Shown here in pieces: positions 17,557 through 25,885 of a stretch of DNA of 64,000 bases; positions within the stretch are counted from its first letter, which is position 1, and each line of letters begins with the position of its first letter. The stretch comes from Sporosarcina luteola (GTDB lineage Bacteria; Bacillota; Bacilli; Bacillales_A; Planococcaceae): positions 992,001 to 1,056,000 of the forward strand of contig NZ_JAMBOK010000001.1 in NCBI RefSeq assembly GCF_023715585.1, written 5' to 3'. The notes beneath the pieces were generated by a model that saw nothing but the letters and a program-made list of their open reading frames with translations, did not search any database and was not told the origin of the DNA. A program made the translations under genes and the position numbers.

Positions 17557-17619
17557 ACATCCATATCCTCTTTACCTCATTTGATCCCCAAATCAAAGGA
17601 GTCTAGAGAATATGGATGT
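17557..17619. terminator. Stem-loop between binding-protein and permease genes
   Basis: The 14-base arms ACATCCATATCCTC and GAGAATATGGATGT (one mismatch) enclose a nested TTTGAT/ATCAAA stem. No U-run follows on the minus strand, so it may stabilise the binding-protein mRNA rather than end it; on the plus strand it is followed by GTTTTTA. Confidence 0.5.
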
Positions 17620-17680
17620 GTTTTTATAGATTGGGGGTATCCAGTACTTAACTAAATAACTTCAGAAGTGATCTCTATCC

Positions 17681-18514
17681 TCATTTGTCATATTGAAAAA
17701 CATCTTCATCGTAAAATTCAACAGACAGCTCGGAAAGCTTTCCGGAATCTTTCAATTTCTTTAATCCTTCATCTATTGCTTCCTTCAATTTCTCGTTTTC
17801 TTCTGATTTGTGTATCATAAAGAAGGTCGGAATAATCTTTATAGGGTCAGTTGCACGAACAGCTAATTTCTGATCTTCTATAATCTTAATTTGTCCGTAA
17901 CTTGATGGATAAAACAATGCATCATATTTACCGTTCGATATTTCTTTAAGCCTATCTGCCATAGGTATACCAACATCCGCCAGATCGTATTTAAGTTTAT
18001 GTTCCGGGTGCTCAGCTTCCCAATCCTTGACTGTTTTCAATGTCGCCCCGGCTGGGGAAAGGGGTGAAATATTCTTTCCGACCAGGTCTTCTATTCCTTC
18101 TATGCCGCTATCCTTCCCAACATAAATTTTAATCAAAGCCCGCCCATTAGATTCTGACGGGATTATATATTGTTCTGCACGTTCTTCCGTAAAACCAAGG
18201 CCTCCTGCGAGCATATCGTATTTACCGGTTGCTAGCCCGGTTTCACCTGCCGAATCTTCAACAGCAACCAATTCAAATTTATATCCATCTATTACTTTGT
18301 CAAGTTCTTTTATAATTTCTGGTTCATAACCAGTGACTTCGCCATCCTTGTCAATCCAACTTAATGGTTTTGAAGTATGCCCGGTTGCCACTTTGATAAT
18401 TCGAACGTTTTTATCTCCATCACTTTCAGCTTTTGTTTTATCATCATTCGAACATGCGACAAGAAATATTAAAACGAATATACACAAAGTAAATGAAATT
18501 AGCCTTTTTCCCAT
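17681..18514 (-). CDS. Amino acid ABC transporter substrate-binding lipoprotein
   Basis: The 277-residue SBP-bac-3 family protein has a signal peptide ending in lipobox LVAC (Cys near residue 21). The mature domain has the usual markers SWIDKDGEVTGYEPEIIKEL, GKYDMLAGGLGFTEERAEQY and LVGKNISPLSPAGATLK. Relatives bind polar amino acids or opines. Start at an ATG after AAGGGATG. The protein delivers the ligand to the two permeases encoded downstream. Its ligand is unknown; the opine dehydrogenase in the same cluster suggests an N-carboxyalkyl amino acid (inference). Confidence 0.86.
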   Translation of the reverse strand: MGKRLISFTLCIFVLIFLVACSNDDKTKAESDGDKNVRIIKVATGHTSKPLSWIDKDGEVTGYEPEIIKELDKVIDGYKFELVAVEDSAGETGLATGKYDMLAGGLGFTEERAEQYIIPSESNGRALIKIYVGKDSGIEGIEDLVGKNISPLSPAGATLKTVKDWEAEHPEHKLKYDLADVGIPMADRLKEISNGKYDALFYPSSYGQIKIIEDQKLAVRATDPIKIIPTFFMIHKSEENEKLKEAIDEGLKKLKDSGKLSELSVEFYDEDVFQYDK

Positions 18515-18653
18515 TTAAAATCATCCCTTTTCTGTTATTTTTCTTCTTTCCTAAATTCCCTAGGCATGTCTTGCACTCTCATTCTTTGATTACATAAATT
18601 TAAATTCGGAAGTCCCAAATACTAATGAAGCCGTATTTCAGTCGAGTAACCAG

Positions 18654-19412
18654 TTAGTGCATTTTTTGCAATTCTTGATTTGAATAGAACTTTTTCAAAA
18701 ACTGTCTTGTTCTTACATTCTCTGAACCTACAAAAATTTGTTCCGGAGATCCTACTTCAACAATGTGACCATTTTCCATAAATACAACTTTATCCGAAAT
18801 ACTTCTTGCAAAGTCCATCTCATGTGTCACTAAGAGTGTCGTCATCCCTGACTTTGCCACTTCTTCGATTACCCGCAAAACCTCCTCTACTAATTCAGGA
18901 TCAAGCGCTGATGTTGGTTCATCAAATAAAATCAATTCTGGTTCAAGCGCTAGACCACGTGCAATACCTACTCTTTGTAATTGTCCTCCAGATAAACTAG
19001 ATGGATATTCATCTATTTTGTCTATTAAACCCACTTTTTCTAATTGCCTATAACTATTCTCATATGCCTCATCCTTTGACTTCTTTTGAACTGCAATTTG
19101 CGCATCCATCACATTTTGTATGACCGTTTTGTGTTTAAAAATGTTGAACATTTGGAATACCATGGCGGTTTTTCGGCGAAGTCTAAGGATGTCTTGCTTT
19201 TTTATATTTTTATAGTCTAAATTTAAATCTCCAAGTTGAATTTCGCCCTCATTAGGTTTTTGTAAATAATTAATACATTTTAACAAGGTTGTTTTACCTG
19301 TTCCGCTTGGTCCAATAAAGGAAACTACTTCCCCCTTCTTAACAGATAAATCGATTCCTTTTAAAACTTCATTTTTATCAAATGATATGTGCAAGTTTTT
19401 TATGTTTAAAAT
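18654..19412 (-). CDS. Polar amino acid ABC transporter ATPase (probable ATT start)
   Basis: The ATPase has Walker A GPSGTGKTTLLKCINYL, signature LSGGQLQRVGIARGLA, Walker B LILFDEPTSALDPELV and switch LLVTHEMDFARSI, all typical of GlnQ/HisP. The first TTG (19394) would drop the N-terminal beta strand and has no ribosome site. In-frame codons upstream read ILNIKNLHISFDKNEVLKGI, the normal family opening. GGGAGG at 19421-19426 lies eight bases before an ATT at 19412, so a rare ATT start giving 252 residues is the best reading. No ATG, GTG or TTG is placed suitably. Confidence 0.8.
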   Translation of the reverse strand: MLNIKNLHISFDKNEVLKGIDLSVKKGEVVSFIGPSGTGKTTLLKCINYLQKPNEGEIQLGDLNLDYKNIKKQDILRLRRKTAMVFQMFNIFKHKTVIQNVMDAQIAVQKKSKDEAYENSYRQLEKVGLIDKIDEYPSSLSGGQLQRVGIARGLALEPELILFDEPTSALDPELVEEVLRVIEEVAKSGMTTLLVTHEMDFARSISDKVVFMENGHIVEVGSPEQIFVGSENVRTRQFLKKFYSNQELQKMH

Positions 19413-19440
19413 AATTACTACCTCCCAAAATGCATAATAA

Positions 19441-20493
19441 TTATAATTCGACTTTGTTAACCGCAGACATGTCTAGCAGATTTTCCTTGGTCAAACCATT
19501 GAAATTAATTCCATCTTTTCTGTAATCGCTATCCATAAGTAACGATGCTGTACTAATAATTGAGTCAGTATACGGTGTTTCAACCCCCAATATTTTTCCT
19601 AACTCTGAAATGGGGACAAGACCAAATGGTATATCTTCTGTCATATACCTGTAATCCAATGTAGTAGGAGCATTTCCGGTCGGGAATAAACCTGGTAGAG
19701 CTTCATATAGGGTTGGATAATTTGTTTCATAAAATTCATTCAATACAGTCAAAATACTTTGAGTATCAACTTTTAGCTGACTTGCTATTTGTAGTCTCTC
19801 TATATCCAACTTTTCTACGTAGTTAACTGAATAAGGAGATGCACCGTCTGTATAAAACTGAAATGTCTCGGATGCGTCAATCCTAGCTGCGTTAAATAGC
19901 GTAATTGGGGGATGTATAACAGCATTCGAATTATTTAATGATGTTTCAAAAACACTGTTGCCTAGAATTAATTGTGGAAACCTATTCATAAATGATGTCG
20001 CAATAGGATTTTCTTTACATAATGTACTTATCAGCACGTTGTGTTTGATTTTATTTATATATACTGACCCGGCATTATCCGCTATGCTAACAAAAGGCAT
20101 GGCGCTGGTTTCTGCCACTGTGATGTTTTTGTTTTTTATCAAGTCACGGCCAAGTATGCGCTTACATTCCGTCGCACCCCAGTATCCCGGAAAAAATATA
20201 ATTGTTTGGTTGTTTTTCAGTAAAGGTTTAATTTGACTTATAATTGGTTCATGTCCCATAGCCGTGGTTGAAATAATGATGAACTCAGCATCTGAAATAA
20301 CTTCATCCATAGATGTAGATGCTTCCAACATTGCTTTTCCTGAATATACTCCTTTAACTTCTAATCCATTTGTTGATATTCTTTGCGCCTTACTTGAGTC
20401 ACGTGTATACAACTTCACGCTTTCCTCTTTCAATGTAAGATATCCTGCTATAGCCTGGCCCGTATTACCACCACCAATTACTGCATATGACAT
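19441..20493 (-). CDS. Octopine/nopaline-type (opine) dehydrogenase
   Basis: The 350-residue protein begins with a Rossmann NAD(P) site, AVIGGGNTGQAIAGYL, and has the middle block TAMGHEPIISQIKPLL. The C-terminal all-helical octopine-dehydrogenase domain carries NAVIHPPITLFNAARID, including the His/Pro pair typical of opine dehydrogenase active sites. Such enzymes make or oxidatively split N-carboxyalkyl amino acids. Being clustered with an amino acid importer and a GntR regulator favours catabolism (inference). The ATG follows GGGGAGG. It lies between the regulator and ATPase genes on the same strand. Confidence 0.85.
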   Translation of the reverse strand: MSYAVIGGGNTGQAIAGYLTLKEESVKLYTRDSSKAQRISTNGLEVKGVYSGKAMLEASTSMDEVISDAEFIIISTTAMGHEPIISQIKPLLKNNQTIIFFPGYWGATECKRILGRDLIKNKNITVAETSAMPFVSIADNAGSVYINKIKHNVLISTLCKENPIATSFMNRFPQLILGNSVFETSLNNSNAVIHPPITLFNAARIDASETFQFYTDGASPYSVNYVEKLDIERLQIASQLKVDTQSILTVLNEFYETNYPTLYEALPGLFPTGNAPTTLDYRYMTEDIPFGLVPISELGKILGVETPYTDSIISTASLLMDSDYRKDGINFNGLTKENLLDMSAVNKVEL

Positions 20494-20538
20494 AATTGTT
20501 TCCTCCCCTTATGCTGATCCTAAATCAATTATAGTTAA

Positions 20539-21216
20539 TTACCGCTGTGAATTTTTGTAGTTTTCCACTGTTTTTATTGCTTGGTTCATAGAGCCTAATA
20601 TATGTTTGTTAACTGCTGCTACTGCATTTTCCTTATCCTTTTTGATAATGTAATTAAGAATAATCTCATGCTCATCCACTGACTTTTTAGTGTCGATAAT
20701 ACATTTATGTGCTAAGCGCCTATATCTGTTGATTAAACTATTTATCTGTGATAGAAACCTAACTGCAATTGTATTGCGACTGACTTTATAAATATATTCA
20801 TGAAATTGGCCACCATAATTATCAATAGTCTCAAAGTCTTCTAAACTTGAAGTCATTCTAAGAATTTCAACAAGATGTGTTAGGTGTTCAATTTCCCTTT
20901 CAGTAATGTTATCAATGGCATTTTCAATTACTATACCTTCTAAATTACCTCGAATAATAAATATTTCCTTTACTTCCTGTATTGATATAGGTGCAACATT
21001 CATTCTGCCGTTAATACCTCGGCTTATTAATCCCTCCAGTTCCAATCTTTGTAAAGATTCTCGTAATGGTGTCCTGCTAATCTCTAACTCTTTTGCCAAC
21101 TCTTCTTCCACAATAGGTTGGCCGGGTTCAAGAATACCTTTTACTATTTTTTCCCTCAATTCATTGTAAGCGAGGTCTTTAGTAGATACCCTGCCAGTCA
21201 TTACTTCTTCGAACAC
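20539..21216 (-). CDS. GntR-family (FCD) transcriptional regulator
   Basis: The N-terminal winged helix-turn-helix (VEEELAKELEISRTPLRESL) and the C-terminal FCD domain, with metal-type residues in FHEYIYKVSRN and DEHEIILNYI, define the FadR subgroup of GntR. The preferred start is the GTG at 21216, with AAAGGTG nine bases upstream; an open frame reaches 21249 and an ATG lies at 21201. It precedes the opine dehydrogenase and ABC genes on the same strand and probably represses them, with the imported compound or its product as inducer (inference). Confidence 0.85.
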   Translation of the reverse strand: MFEEVMTGRVSTKDLAYNELREKIVKGILEPGQPIVEEELAKELEISRTPLRESLQRLELEGLISRGINGRMNVAPISIQEVKEIFIIRGNLEGIVIENAIDNITEREIEHLTHLVEILRMTSSLEDFETIDNYGGQFHEYIYKVSRNTIAVRFLSQINSLINRYRRLAHKCIIDTKKSVDEHEIILNYIIKKDKENAVAAVNKHILGSMNQAIKTVENYKNSQR

Positions 21217-21237
21217 ATTTATCAGCACCTTTAAAAT

Positions 21238-21251
21238 AATTGTATACATTT
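21238..21251. promoter_or_regulatory. Candidate GntR operator (TTGTATACA)
   Basis: The near-palindrome ATTGTATACATTT sits just upstream of the GntR start. FCD regulators often bind short palindromes with GT..AC centres. A second TTGTATAC is at 17511-17518, ahead of the permease genes. Function is inferred from position only. Confidence 0.35.
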
Positions 21252-21374
21252 ATAATGTTATGCTAACACATAGAATATTAGAAGTAAAGAGAATATTTAG
21301 CAACTTTCGAAATATTGTTTTTCGAACAAAGTTATACTGCTTTATTGAGATGGGGAGTTATAGCGAATGAAAAT

Positions 21375-21404
21375 GAAAAGGAGTAGCAAATGCTACTCCT
21401 TTTC
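21375..21404. terminator. Terminator
   Basis: A 14-bp perfect hairpin, GAAAAGGAGTAGCA-AA-TGCTACTCCTTTTC, is flanked by T-rich sequence. It lies just downstream of the frameshifted small gene on the minus strand. Confidence 0.75.
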
Positions 21405-21435
21405 GTTTAATTTTAATCCATTTAGTGGTGGTGAT

Positions 21436-21643
21436 TTACTTTTTATTTAACGATGTTTTTATTTCAGCATTTAACATTTGGGAAAGATCCTGTTTTTTTG
21501 TGAATACTTGGTTGTTAATAGTTCCTAAAGCTTCCGAAAAGAGCTTGTAGTGAGCGGCAATTGCCTTCTCCTTTTAAAAGAGGCGTTAAGCTCTTTGGTT
21601 GCCAGTGTGAAATCCAAGTCAAATATCCCCATTTTTTCATCAT
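21436..21643 (-). pseudogene. Frameshifted small gene (about 69 codons)
   Basis: A GGAGGG ribosome site precedes ATGATG at 21643, but the frame soon becomes implausible. Adding one base in the A-run after ATGATG gives MMKKMGIFDLDFTLATKELN, and a second one-base correction near AAAAGGAGAAGG joins it to EKAIAAHYKLFSEALGTINN and a natural end NAEIKTSLNKK. This looks like a small helical protein broken by two single-base losses, or sequencing errors in short homopolymers. Function unknown. A terminator follows. Confidence 0.5.
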
Positions 21644-21950
21644 GAAAAAACCCTCCATTCATTTGAATTGGAAGATAATCTCGTGTCTATTCATACGTTA
21701 AATTCAAAGCTACAAAGAAGAGATTCTGCACCAGTGACCGAATCCCTTCTCTTTTTCAAACCCTTTCACATCAAGGCTTGAACTGCATTTTTAAATACGT
21801 CCTAGGAAGACGAAAATCAGTACCAATAAACGTCGTTATGATGTTGTTTCCTGGAACATAGTGTGTTGTATTTTATATAATCTCGTCAATAATTTCTTGA
21901 TCTAGTTAATGCACAAATTGCGCCCACTACTCTTCATTTTTAGTCCTTAA

Positions 21951-22109
21951 TCATTGGTTACTGTTCTCCTTACCTAACGTAGTGATTAACTTATCTAATT
22001 TTCCTTCTATTCTTCTATTGATTCGAATTTTTTTTTGTTGATTAATCAATAGTAAACTAAACATTAATGCTAGAAAACAAATGAATGAGATGCCCAATAA
22101 TACCATCAT
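21951..22109 (-). CDS. Small single-helix membrane protein, 52 aa
   Basis: ATG at 22109 follows AAAGGAG by ten bases. The product begins MMVLLGISFICFLALMFSLL, one clear membrane segment, then continues with a basic tail (NQQKKIRINRRIEGK) and a short helix (LDKLITTLGKE). This charge pattern predicts a short outside N-terminus and a cytoplasmic tail. It is not recognised as a known family. A weak hairpin at 21718-21755 could end the transcript. The good ribosome site and coherent sequence argue that it is real. Confidence 0.6.
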   Translation of the reverse strand: MMVLLGISFICFLALMFSLLLINQQKKIRINRRIEGKLDKLITTLGKENSNQ

Positions 22110-22138
22110 ATTTATTTAACTCCTTTAACTAAAGATAA

Positions 22139-22315
22139 ATGATTTCTAAAGCTATTTCTCTTGGAATATACTCCACAACCCATAAAAAAGCTTCATCTTT
22201 GACTGAACTTTTTGCGAGTGAAGTTGACAAAGACAAATTGGAATTATATTTAGGCAATGCTAATGGTTGTGCTGGTAATTTGAAATTATATTTGCATTAC
22301 CACTATTATCCGTAA
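22139..22315 (+). CDS. Possible 58-codon ORF, unrecognised
   Basis: An open frame starts MISKAISLGIYSTTHKKASS and ends KLYLHYHYYP. No ribosome site is visible before the ATG and the leader would overlap the start region of the divergent small membrane protein. It may be a relic of a larger gene. Low confidence. Confidence 0.22.
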   Translation: MISKAISLGIYSTTHKKASSLTELFASEVDKDKLELYLGNANGCAGNLKLYLHYHYYP

Positions 22316-22897
22316 GGTATACATTGGATGAGATATCAGCTTGCTAAAGTTATTCAAAATTATTTGAATGAAACACCCACTCTCTTTTGATATTAACACA
22401 CAAAATTTAACACTAGTATTGGGAAAATTCTTTAGGTTATACTTCTTAATTTCGGACCAAGCCGAAATAATGGGCTTTCACAATTCATTAAGGGTGTTCG
22501 CTGAATCAAATTTCCACAAATTCATTCGGGTATTATTAATAGTTTCTGGCAAGCAGCGTTGATCTACTGAACACACAAGGTTCACATCCACTATTTGGGC
22601 TTGCCCTCAATTTGAATGTCAGCTTTCAGGGGGAGAACTGGGAACAGAAGATAGTAGATGCCCTCTTTAGCCTTGCTTCCACAAACTCTAATACATGAAG
22701 TACATTCTCCTCAAAGAGCCCCGTTTATAGCCCTTCGTTTAGAGACAGTAGATCAATCTTTTTATACTTCTAAATTAACTTGGAGAAGCCGCCATCTACC
22801 CCAAACTTTGAGGACATGGCAAGTACGTTGAACGTGTGAAATTTGTGTAAAAATGATTTCATTTTCTATCGTTTCTAAAGGTATTCTCCAAAAACAA
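22316..22897. other. AT-rich region without recognisable genes
   Basis: No reading frame here has both a ribosome site and plausible composition. The segment 22559-22756 is bounded by an 11-bp perfect inverted repeat (TTGATCTACTG and CAGTAGATCAA), which could be the ends of a small, decayed mobile element; no flanking target duplication is obvious. The stretch lies between the opine cluster and a tRNA-Arg gene. Confidence 0.4.
22559..22756. repeat. 198-bp segment bounded by 11-bp inverted repeats
   Basis: TTGATCTACTG at 22559-22569 is the exact complement of CAGTAGATCAA at 22746-22756. The interior has no open frame of note. MITE-like origin is possible but unsupported by target duplication. 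Confidence 0.35.
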
Positions 22898-22944
22898 AGA
22901 ATGACCGCAAACGCTGTTATATCAACGTTTGCGGTCATTCTCTT
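22898..22944 (-). terminator. Terminator of the tRNA-Arg gene
   Basis: A 16-bp stem (AGAATGACCGCAAACG and its complement) lies 27 bases past the 3' end of the tRNA on the minus strand. Confidence 0.8.
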
Positions 22945-22970
22945 TAACGTGTTCAGTTTTTACTTAATTA

Positions 22971-23044
22971 CGTCCCAGGAGGGATTCGAACCCCCGACCC
23001 ACAGCTTAGAAGGCTGTTGCTCTATCCAACTGAGCTACTGAGAC
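22971..23044 (-). tRNA. tRNA-Arg (UCU anticodon)
   Basis: The 74-base sequence folds into a cloverleaf: acceptor GTCTCAG pairs with CTGGGAC (one G-U), the D arm reads TAGCTCAGTTGGATAGAGC, the anticodon loop is CTTCTAA with anticodon TCT, and the T arm is GGGGGTTCGAATCCC. CCA is not encoded. It forms the border between core genes (ysnB onward) and the AT-rich accessory stretch. Confidence 0.97.
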
Positions 23045-23115
23045 AAGTTCGTTTAGCAACAGCTGATTGCTAACGACAAACTTTATTATAGGCAGGCTCA
23101 CTGGAAAAGTCAACA

Positions 23116-23616
23116 CTAATTTGCGATATTTTTCATATCCGCTGTAATTATGGTATCCATGTCCATGTTTTTGAAGTAAATCCGGTAGCCATCATCCCAT
23201 TCAATTTCTGCAAAGGTAGGCTGCTTGCCCGCCCTTGGAAGCAATGTGCTTCCTGGATTGACAAATAATATCCCTTCCCTCAATTCAGCCGCATATGAGT
23301 GGGAATGGCCGAACAGTACGATGTCTGCACCGAGTTCCTGCGCTCCATAATACAAAGGCAGCATTGTCCGTTTGACGTCGTGTTCATGTCCGTGCACCAT
23401 CCAAATCTTCTTGCCGCCAACTTCTACGATTACCGAATCAGGAAAACGCAGATCCCTATCACAGTTTCCCTTCACGATATGGATTGTATGCACTAGCGGT
23501 TCATCCCATGATAATTCACTGTCACCACAATGAAAAACGGCATCCGCCTGCAACGCGGAAACGGTCTTCACCGTTTCCTTATCGCCATGCGAATCACTCA
23601 TCGCAATAATCCTCAT
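23116..23616 (-). CDS. ysnB: Metallophosphoesterase, YfcE/YsnB family
   Basis: The 166-residue calcineurin-like phosphoesterase has the expected metal-binding blocks: MSDSHGDKE, FHCGDSELSW, VKGNCDRDL, VHGHEHDVK and FGHSHSYA. Homologues hydrolyse phosphodiesters in vitro; the natural substrate is unclear. Its start overlaps the stop of the upstream rdgB-type gene by four bases, so rph, the pyrophosphatase gene and ysnB form a coupled operon as in B. subtilis. Confidence 0.88.
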   Translation of the reverse strand: MRIIAMSDSHGDKETVKTVSALQADAVFHCGDSELSWDEPLVHTIHIVKGNCDRDLRFPDSVIVEVGGKKIWMVHGHEHDVKRTMLPLYYGAQELGADIVLFGHSHSYAAELREGILFVNPGSTLLPRAGKQPTFAEIEWDDGYRIYFKNMDMDTIITADMKNIAN

Positions 23617-24227
23617 TGCCCTTCTCCCAATGAATCCAATAGCTGCGGCAAATGCTCTTTCAACTGTCGAATAGCTGCACCCCGATGGGATATCTGGCCT
23701 TTTTCCTCAGGTGTCAATTCAGCCATCGCCCGTCCTTTGTCCGGCGAATAAAAGATCGGATCGTAACCGAAGCCGTTTACACCTCTTCTCTCTTCGAGAA
23801 TCAATCCTTCACAGCTTCCCGAAAACGTGACAGTCTCGATACCCGGCCCAGCGACAGCAAGGACGCAGCGAAAACGCGCCGTACGCTTCTCCTCCGGTAC
23901 TCCCTGAAGCTCTGACAGCACCTTGTCGATATTGGCATCATCATTCTTCGGCTCACCGGCATAACGCGCAGAATAGACGCCTGGAGCCCCTTGCAGCTTA
24001 TCGATTTCCAATCCACTATCATCCGAGATGACCGTAATGCCTAACAGTTCCGAGACCGTCTCTGCTTTCAAGATTGCATTTTCCTCAAATGTAACGCCTG
24101 TCTCTTCCACATCGATGTCTTGTTCCAGGTCGTTCAATGTTTGCACTTCAAAACCGTATGGGCCAAAAAGCGTTTCGAAATCCTTCGCCTTCCCTTTATT
24201 GTTCGTCGCAATCAAGATCTTTTTCAT
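23613..24227 (-). CDS. rdgB: XTP/dITP pyrophosphatase (RdgB/HAM1)
   Basis: The 204-residue enzyme removes non-canonical purine nucleotides such as dITP, dHAPTP and XTP from the pool. Signatures include [13 protein letters not shown] at the start, [20 protein letters not shown] in the middle, and [20 protein letters not shown] with [10 protein letters not shown] at the end. The start codon overlaps the end of rph by four bases. Known in B. subtilis as YsnA. Confidence 0.93.
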   Translation of the reverse strand: MKKILIATNNKGKAKDFETLFGPYGFEVQTLNDLEQDIDVEETGVTFEENAILKAETVSELLGITVISDDSGLEIDKLQGAPGVYSARYAGEPKNDDANIDKVLSELQGVPEEKRTARFRCVLAVAGPGIETVTFSGSCEGLILEERRGVNGFGYDPIFYSPDKGRAMAELTPEEKGQISHRGAAIRQLKEHLPQLLDSLGEGQ

Positions 24228-24982
24228 CGTTCTTCGTCATCCTTTCCGCCAATAAGCGCACCGATTTCGCCTAGCGCTTCTTTTTGGATGCTGATCAACC
24301 GCTCTATTCCTGATTCCGCAAGTTCGACAAGATCATTCATTTCCTGCCTTGTGAACGTCGCTTCCTCGCCAGTTCCCTGCAATTCGACAAATTCCCCAGC
24401 GCCCGTCATGACGACGTTCATATCAACAGCAGCAGTCGAATCCTCGGGATAATCTAAATCAAGGATCAAATCACCTTCAACCGTCTTACCTACACTGATT
24501 GCAGCCAAGAAGTCTTTAATCGGAAAGCGGCTAAGTTCCTTCTCTTTTGCTAATTTGGAAACAGCGATGCTCGTTGCAACAAACGCTCCTGTAATGGCCG
24601 CTGTACGAGTGCCTCCATCCGCTTGGATAACGTCGCAATCAATCCAGATGGTACGTTCACCAAGAGCACCCAGGTCGGTTACAGCACGCAGTGCGCGTCC
24701 GATCAACCGTTGGATTTCCATCGTCCTGCCACCGACTTTTCCACGTGAGGATTCCCGTTGAGTCCGCTGGCCAGTAGCACGAGGGAGCATCGAGTATTCA
24801 GCTGTCACCCAGCCTTGTCCACTTCCTCTTAGAAAAGGCGGGACCCTTTCCTCAATAGACGCAGTGCAAATCACTTTTGTATTTCCGAAAGAGATCAATA
24901 CTGATCCTTCAGGGTGAATCAGATAATCCGTTTCAATTGTCACTGGCCTTCCCATCTCTGCAGTTCTTCCATCATGCCTCAT
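24224..24982 (-). CDS. rph: Ribonuclease PH
   Basis: The roughly 252-residue phosphorolytic 3'-5' exoribonuclease trims tRNA 3' ends. It has the family opening [20 protein letters not shown], the block [19 protein letters not shown] with [20 protein letters not shown], and [20 protein letters not shown]. The ATG at 24982 follows GGAGGG; twelve upstream codons to 25018 are not part of the family. It heads the rph-rdgB-ysnB operon. GerM, which lies between racE and rph in B. subtilis, is absent. Confidence 0.93.
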   Translation of the reverse strand: MRHDGRTAEMGRPVTIETDYLIHPEGSVLISFGNTKVICTASIEERVPPFLRGSGQGWVTAEYSMLPRATGQRTQRESSRGKVGGRTMEIQRLIGRALRAVTDLGALGERTIWIDCDVIQADGGTRTAAITGAFVATSIAVSKLAKEKELSRFPIKDFLAAISVGKTVEGDLILDLDYPEDSTAAVDMNVVMTGAGEFVELQGTGEEATFTRQEMNDLVELAESGIERLISIQKEALGEIGALIGGKDDEER

Positions 24983-25043
24983 ATTGGATACCCTCCACAA
25001 TTCAATTTCAGCATCCATCTTACCATATTCATTTTCGCCATAG

Positions 25044-25078
25044 CAAAAACCCGGTTGCCTTTATTGGCAGCCGGGTTT
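25044..25078 (-). terminator. Terminator of the racE transcript
   Basis: AAACCCGGCTGCC pairs with GGCAACCGGGTTT, followed by TTGCT. The racE stop codon lies inside the stem. Confidence 0.8.
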
Positions 25079-25885
25079 CCCTAGTATAATATGTCTGACG
25101 TCGGGGCTTTCGATGCCGAGCCAGTCGGTTGCAATCGATTTAAACCCTTCCAATCGTCCTGTCGTGTAAAATATCGGTTCTTTACGTGCACCTGAGATGT
25201 TTGCAAGGTTGAATCCAGCTAACGTACTCTCCACATCCCGAACTGTCTCATATGCAGATGACACAATAGTTACACCTGCAGGCAGTTGTTCCTGGATTTG
25301 ATCGTGCAGAAGCGGATAATGCGTACAACCTAAAATGGCGGTATCAAACTTCATGTGTGCAAGCGGCTCCAATGATTTTTGCATGATTGGCTGAATGTTT
25401 TTTTGTTTGTATTGACCACTTTCAACTAGGGGAACAAACTCAGGACAGGCTAGCGGGATGATTTCCACATTAGCCGAGATAGAGGAGATGGCATTCTCAT
25501 ATGCCTTGCTTTTGATTGTGCCAATCGTGCCTAACACTGCGATTTTTCTTGTGGATGAGACATGCACAGCCGCCCTGGCACCCGGTTCAATGACTCCTAA
25601 CACGGGGAATGGGAAGCGTTCACGCAGCATATCCAACGTCACCGCGGTAGCCGTATTGCAAGCGACGACTAACATCTTGATACCCATTTCGGCAAGTGCC
25701 TCAGCCATCTCCATTGTAAATTCCTTCACTTCTTCAACTGAACGTGGCCCATATGGACAACGCGCATCATCACCTATATAAAGAATGGTCTCATTGGGTA
25801 AATAATGGTGTATTTCCTTAACGACGGTCAATCCGCCCACACCGGAATCAATGACACCGATCGGCGCTTCATTTAAAATCTTCAA
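25061..25885 (-). CDS. racE: Glutamate racemase
   Basis: The 274-residue enzyme makes D-glutamate for peptidoglycan. The two catalytic cysteines are in VVACNTATA and LGCTHYPLLHDQ, and the opening GVIDSGVGGLTVVKEI is diagnostic. Its start overlaps the stop of the MarR regulator gene by four bases, and a terminator begins within its last codons. Confidence 0.95.
   Translation of the reverse strand: MKILNEAPIGVIDSGVGGLTVVKEIHHYLPNETILYIGDDARCPYGPRSVEEVKEFTMEMAEALAEMGIKMLVVACNTATAVTLDMLRERFPFPVLGVIEPGARAAVHVSSTRKIAVLGTIGTIKSKAYENAISSISANVEIIPLACPEFVPLVESGQYKQKNIQPIMQKSLEPLAHMKFDTAILGCTHYPLLHDQIQEQLPAGVTIVSSAYETVRDVESTLAGFNLANISGARKEPIFYTTGRLEGFKSIATDWLGIESPDVRHIILGKPGCQ

Noticed and set aside
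21796..21811. Possible attachment-site copy of the tRNA-Arg 3' end (TACGTCCTAGGAAGA)
   Set aside because: It resembles TACGTCCCAGGAGGGA at the tRNA end only over a short, mismatched stretch; too weak to call.
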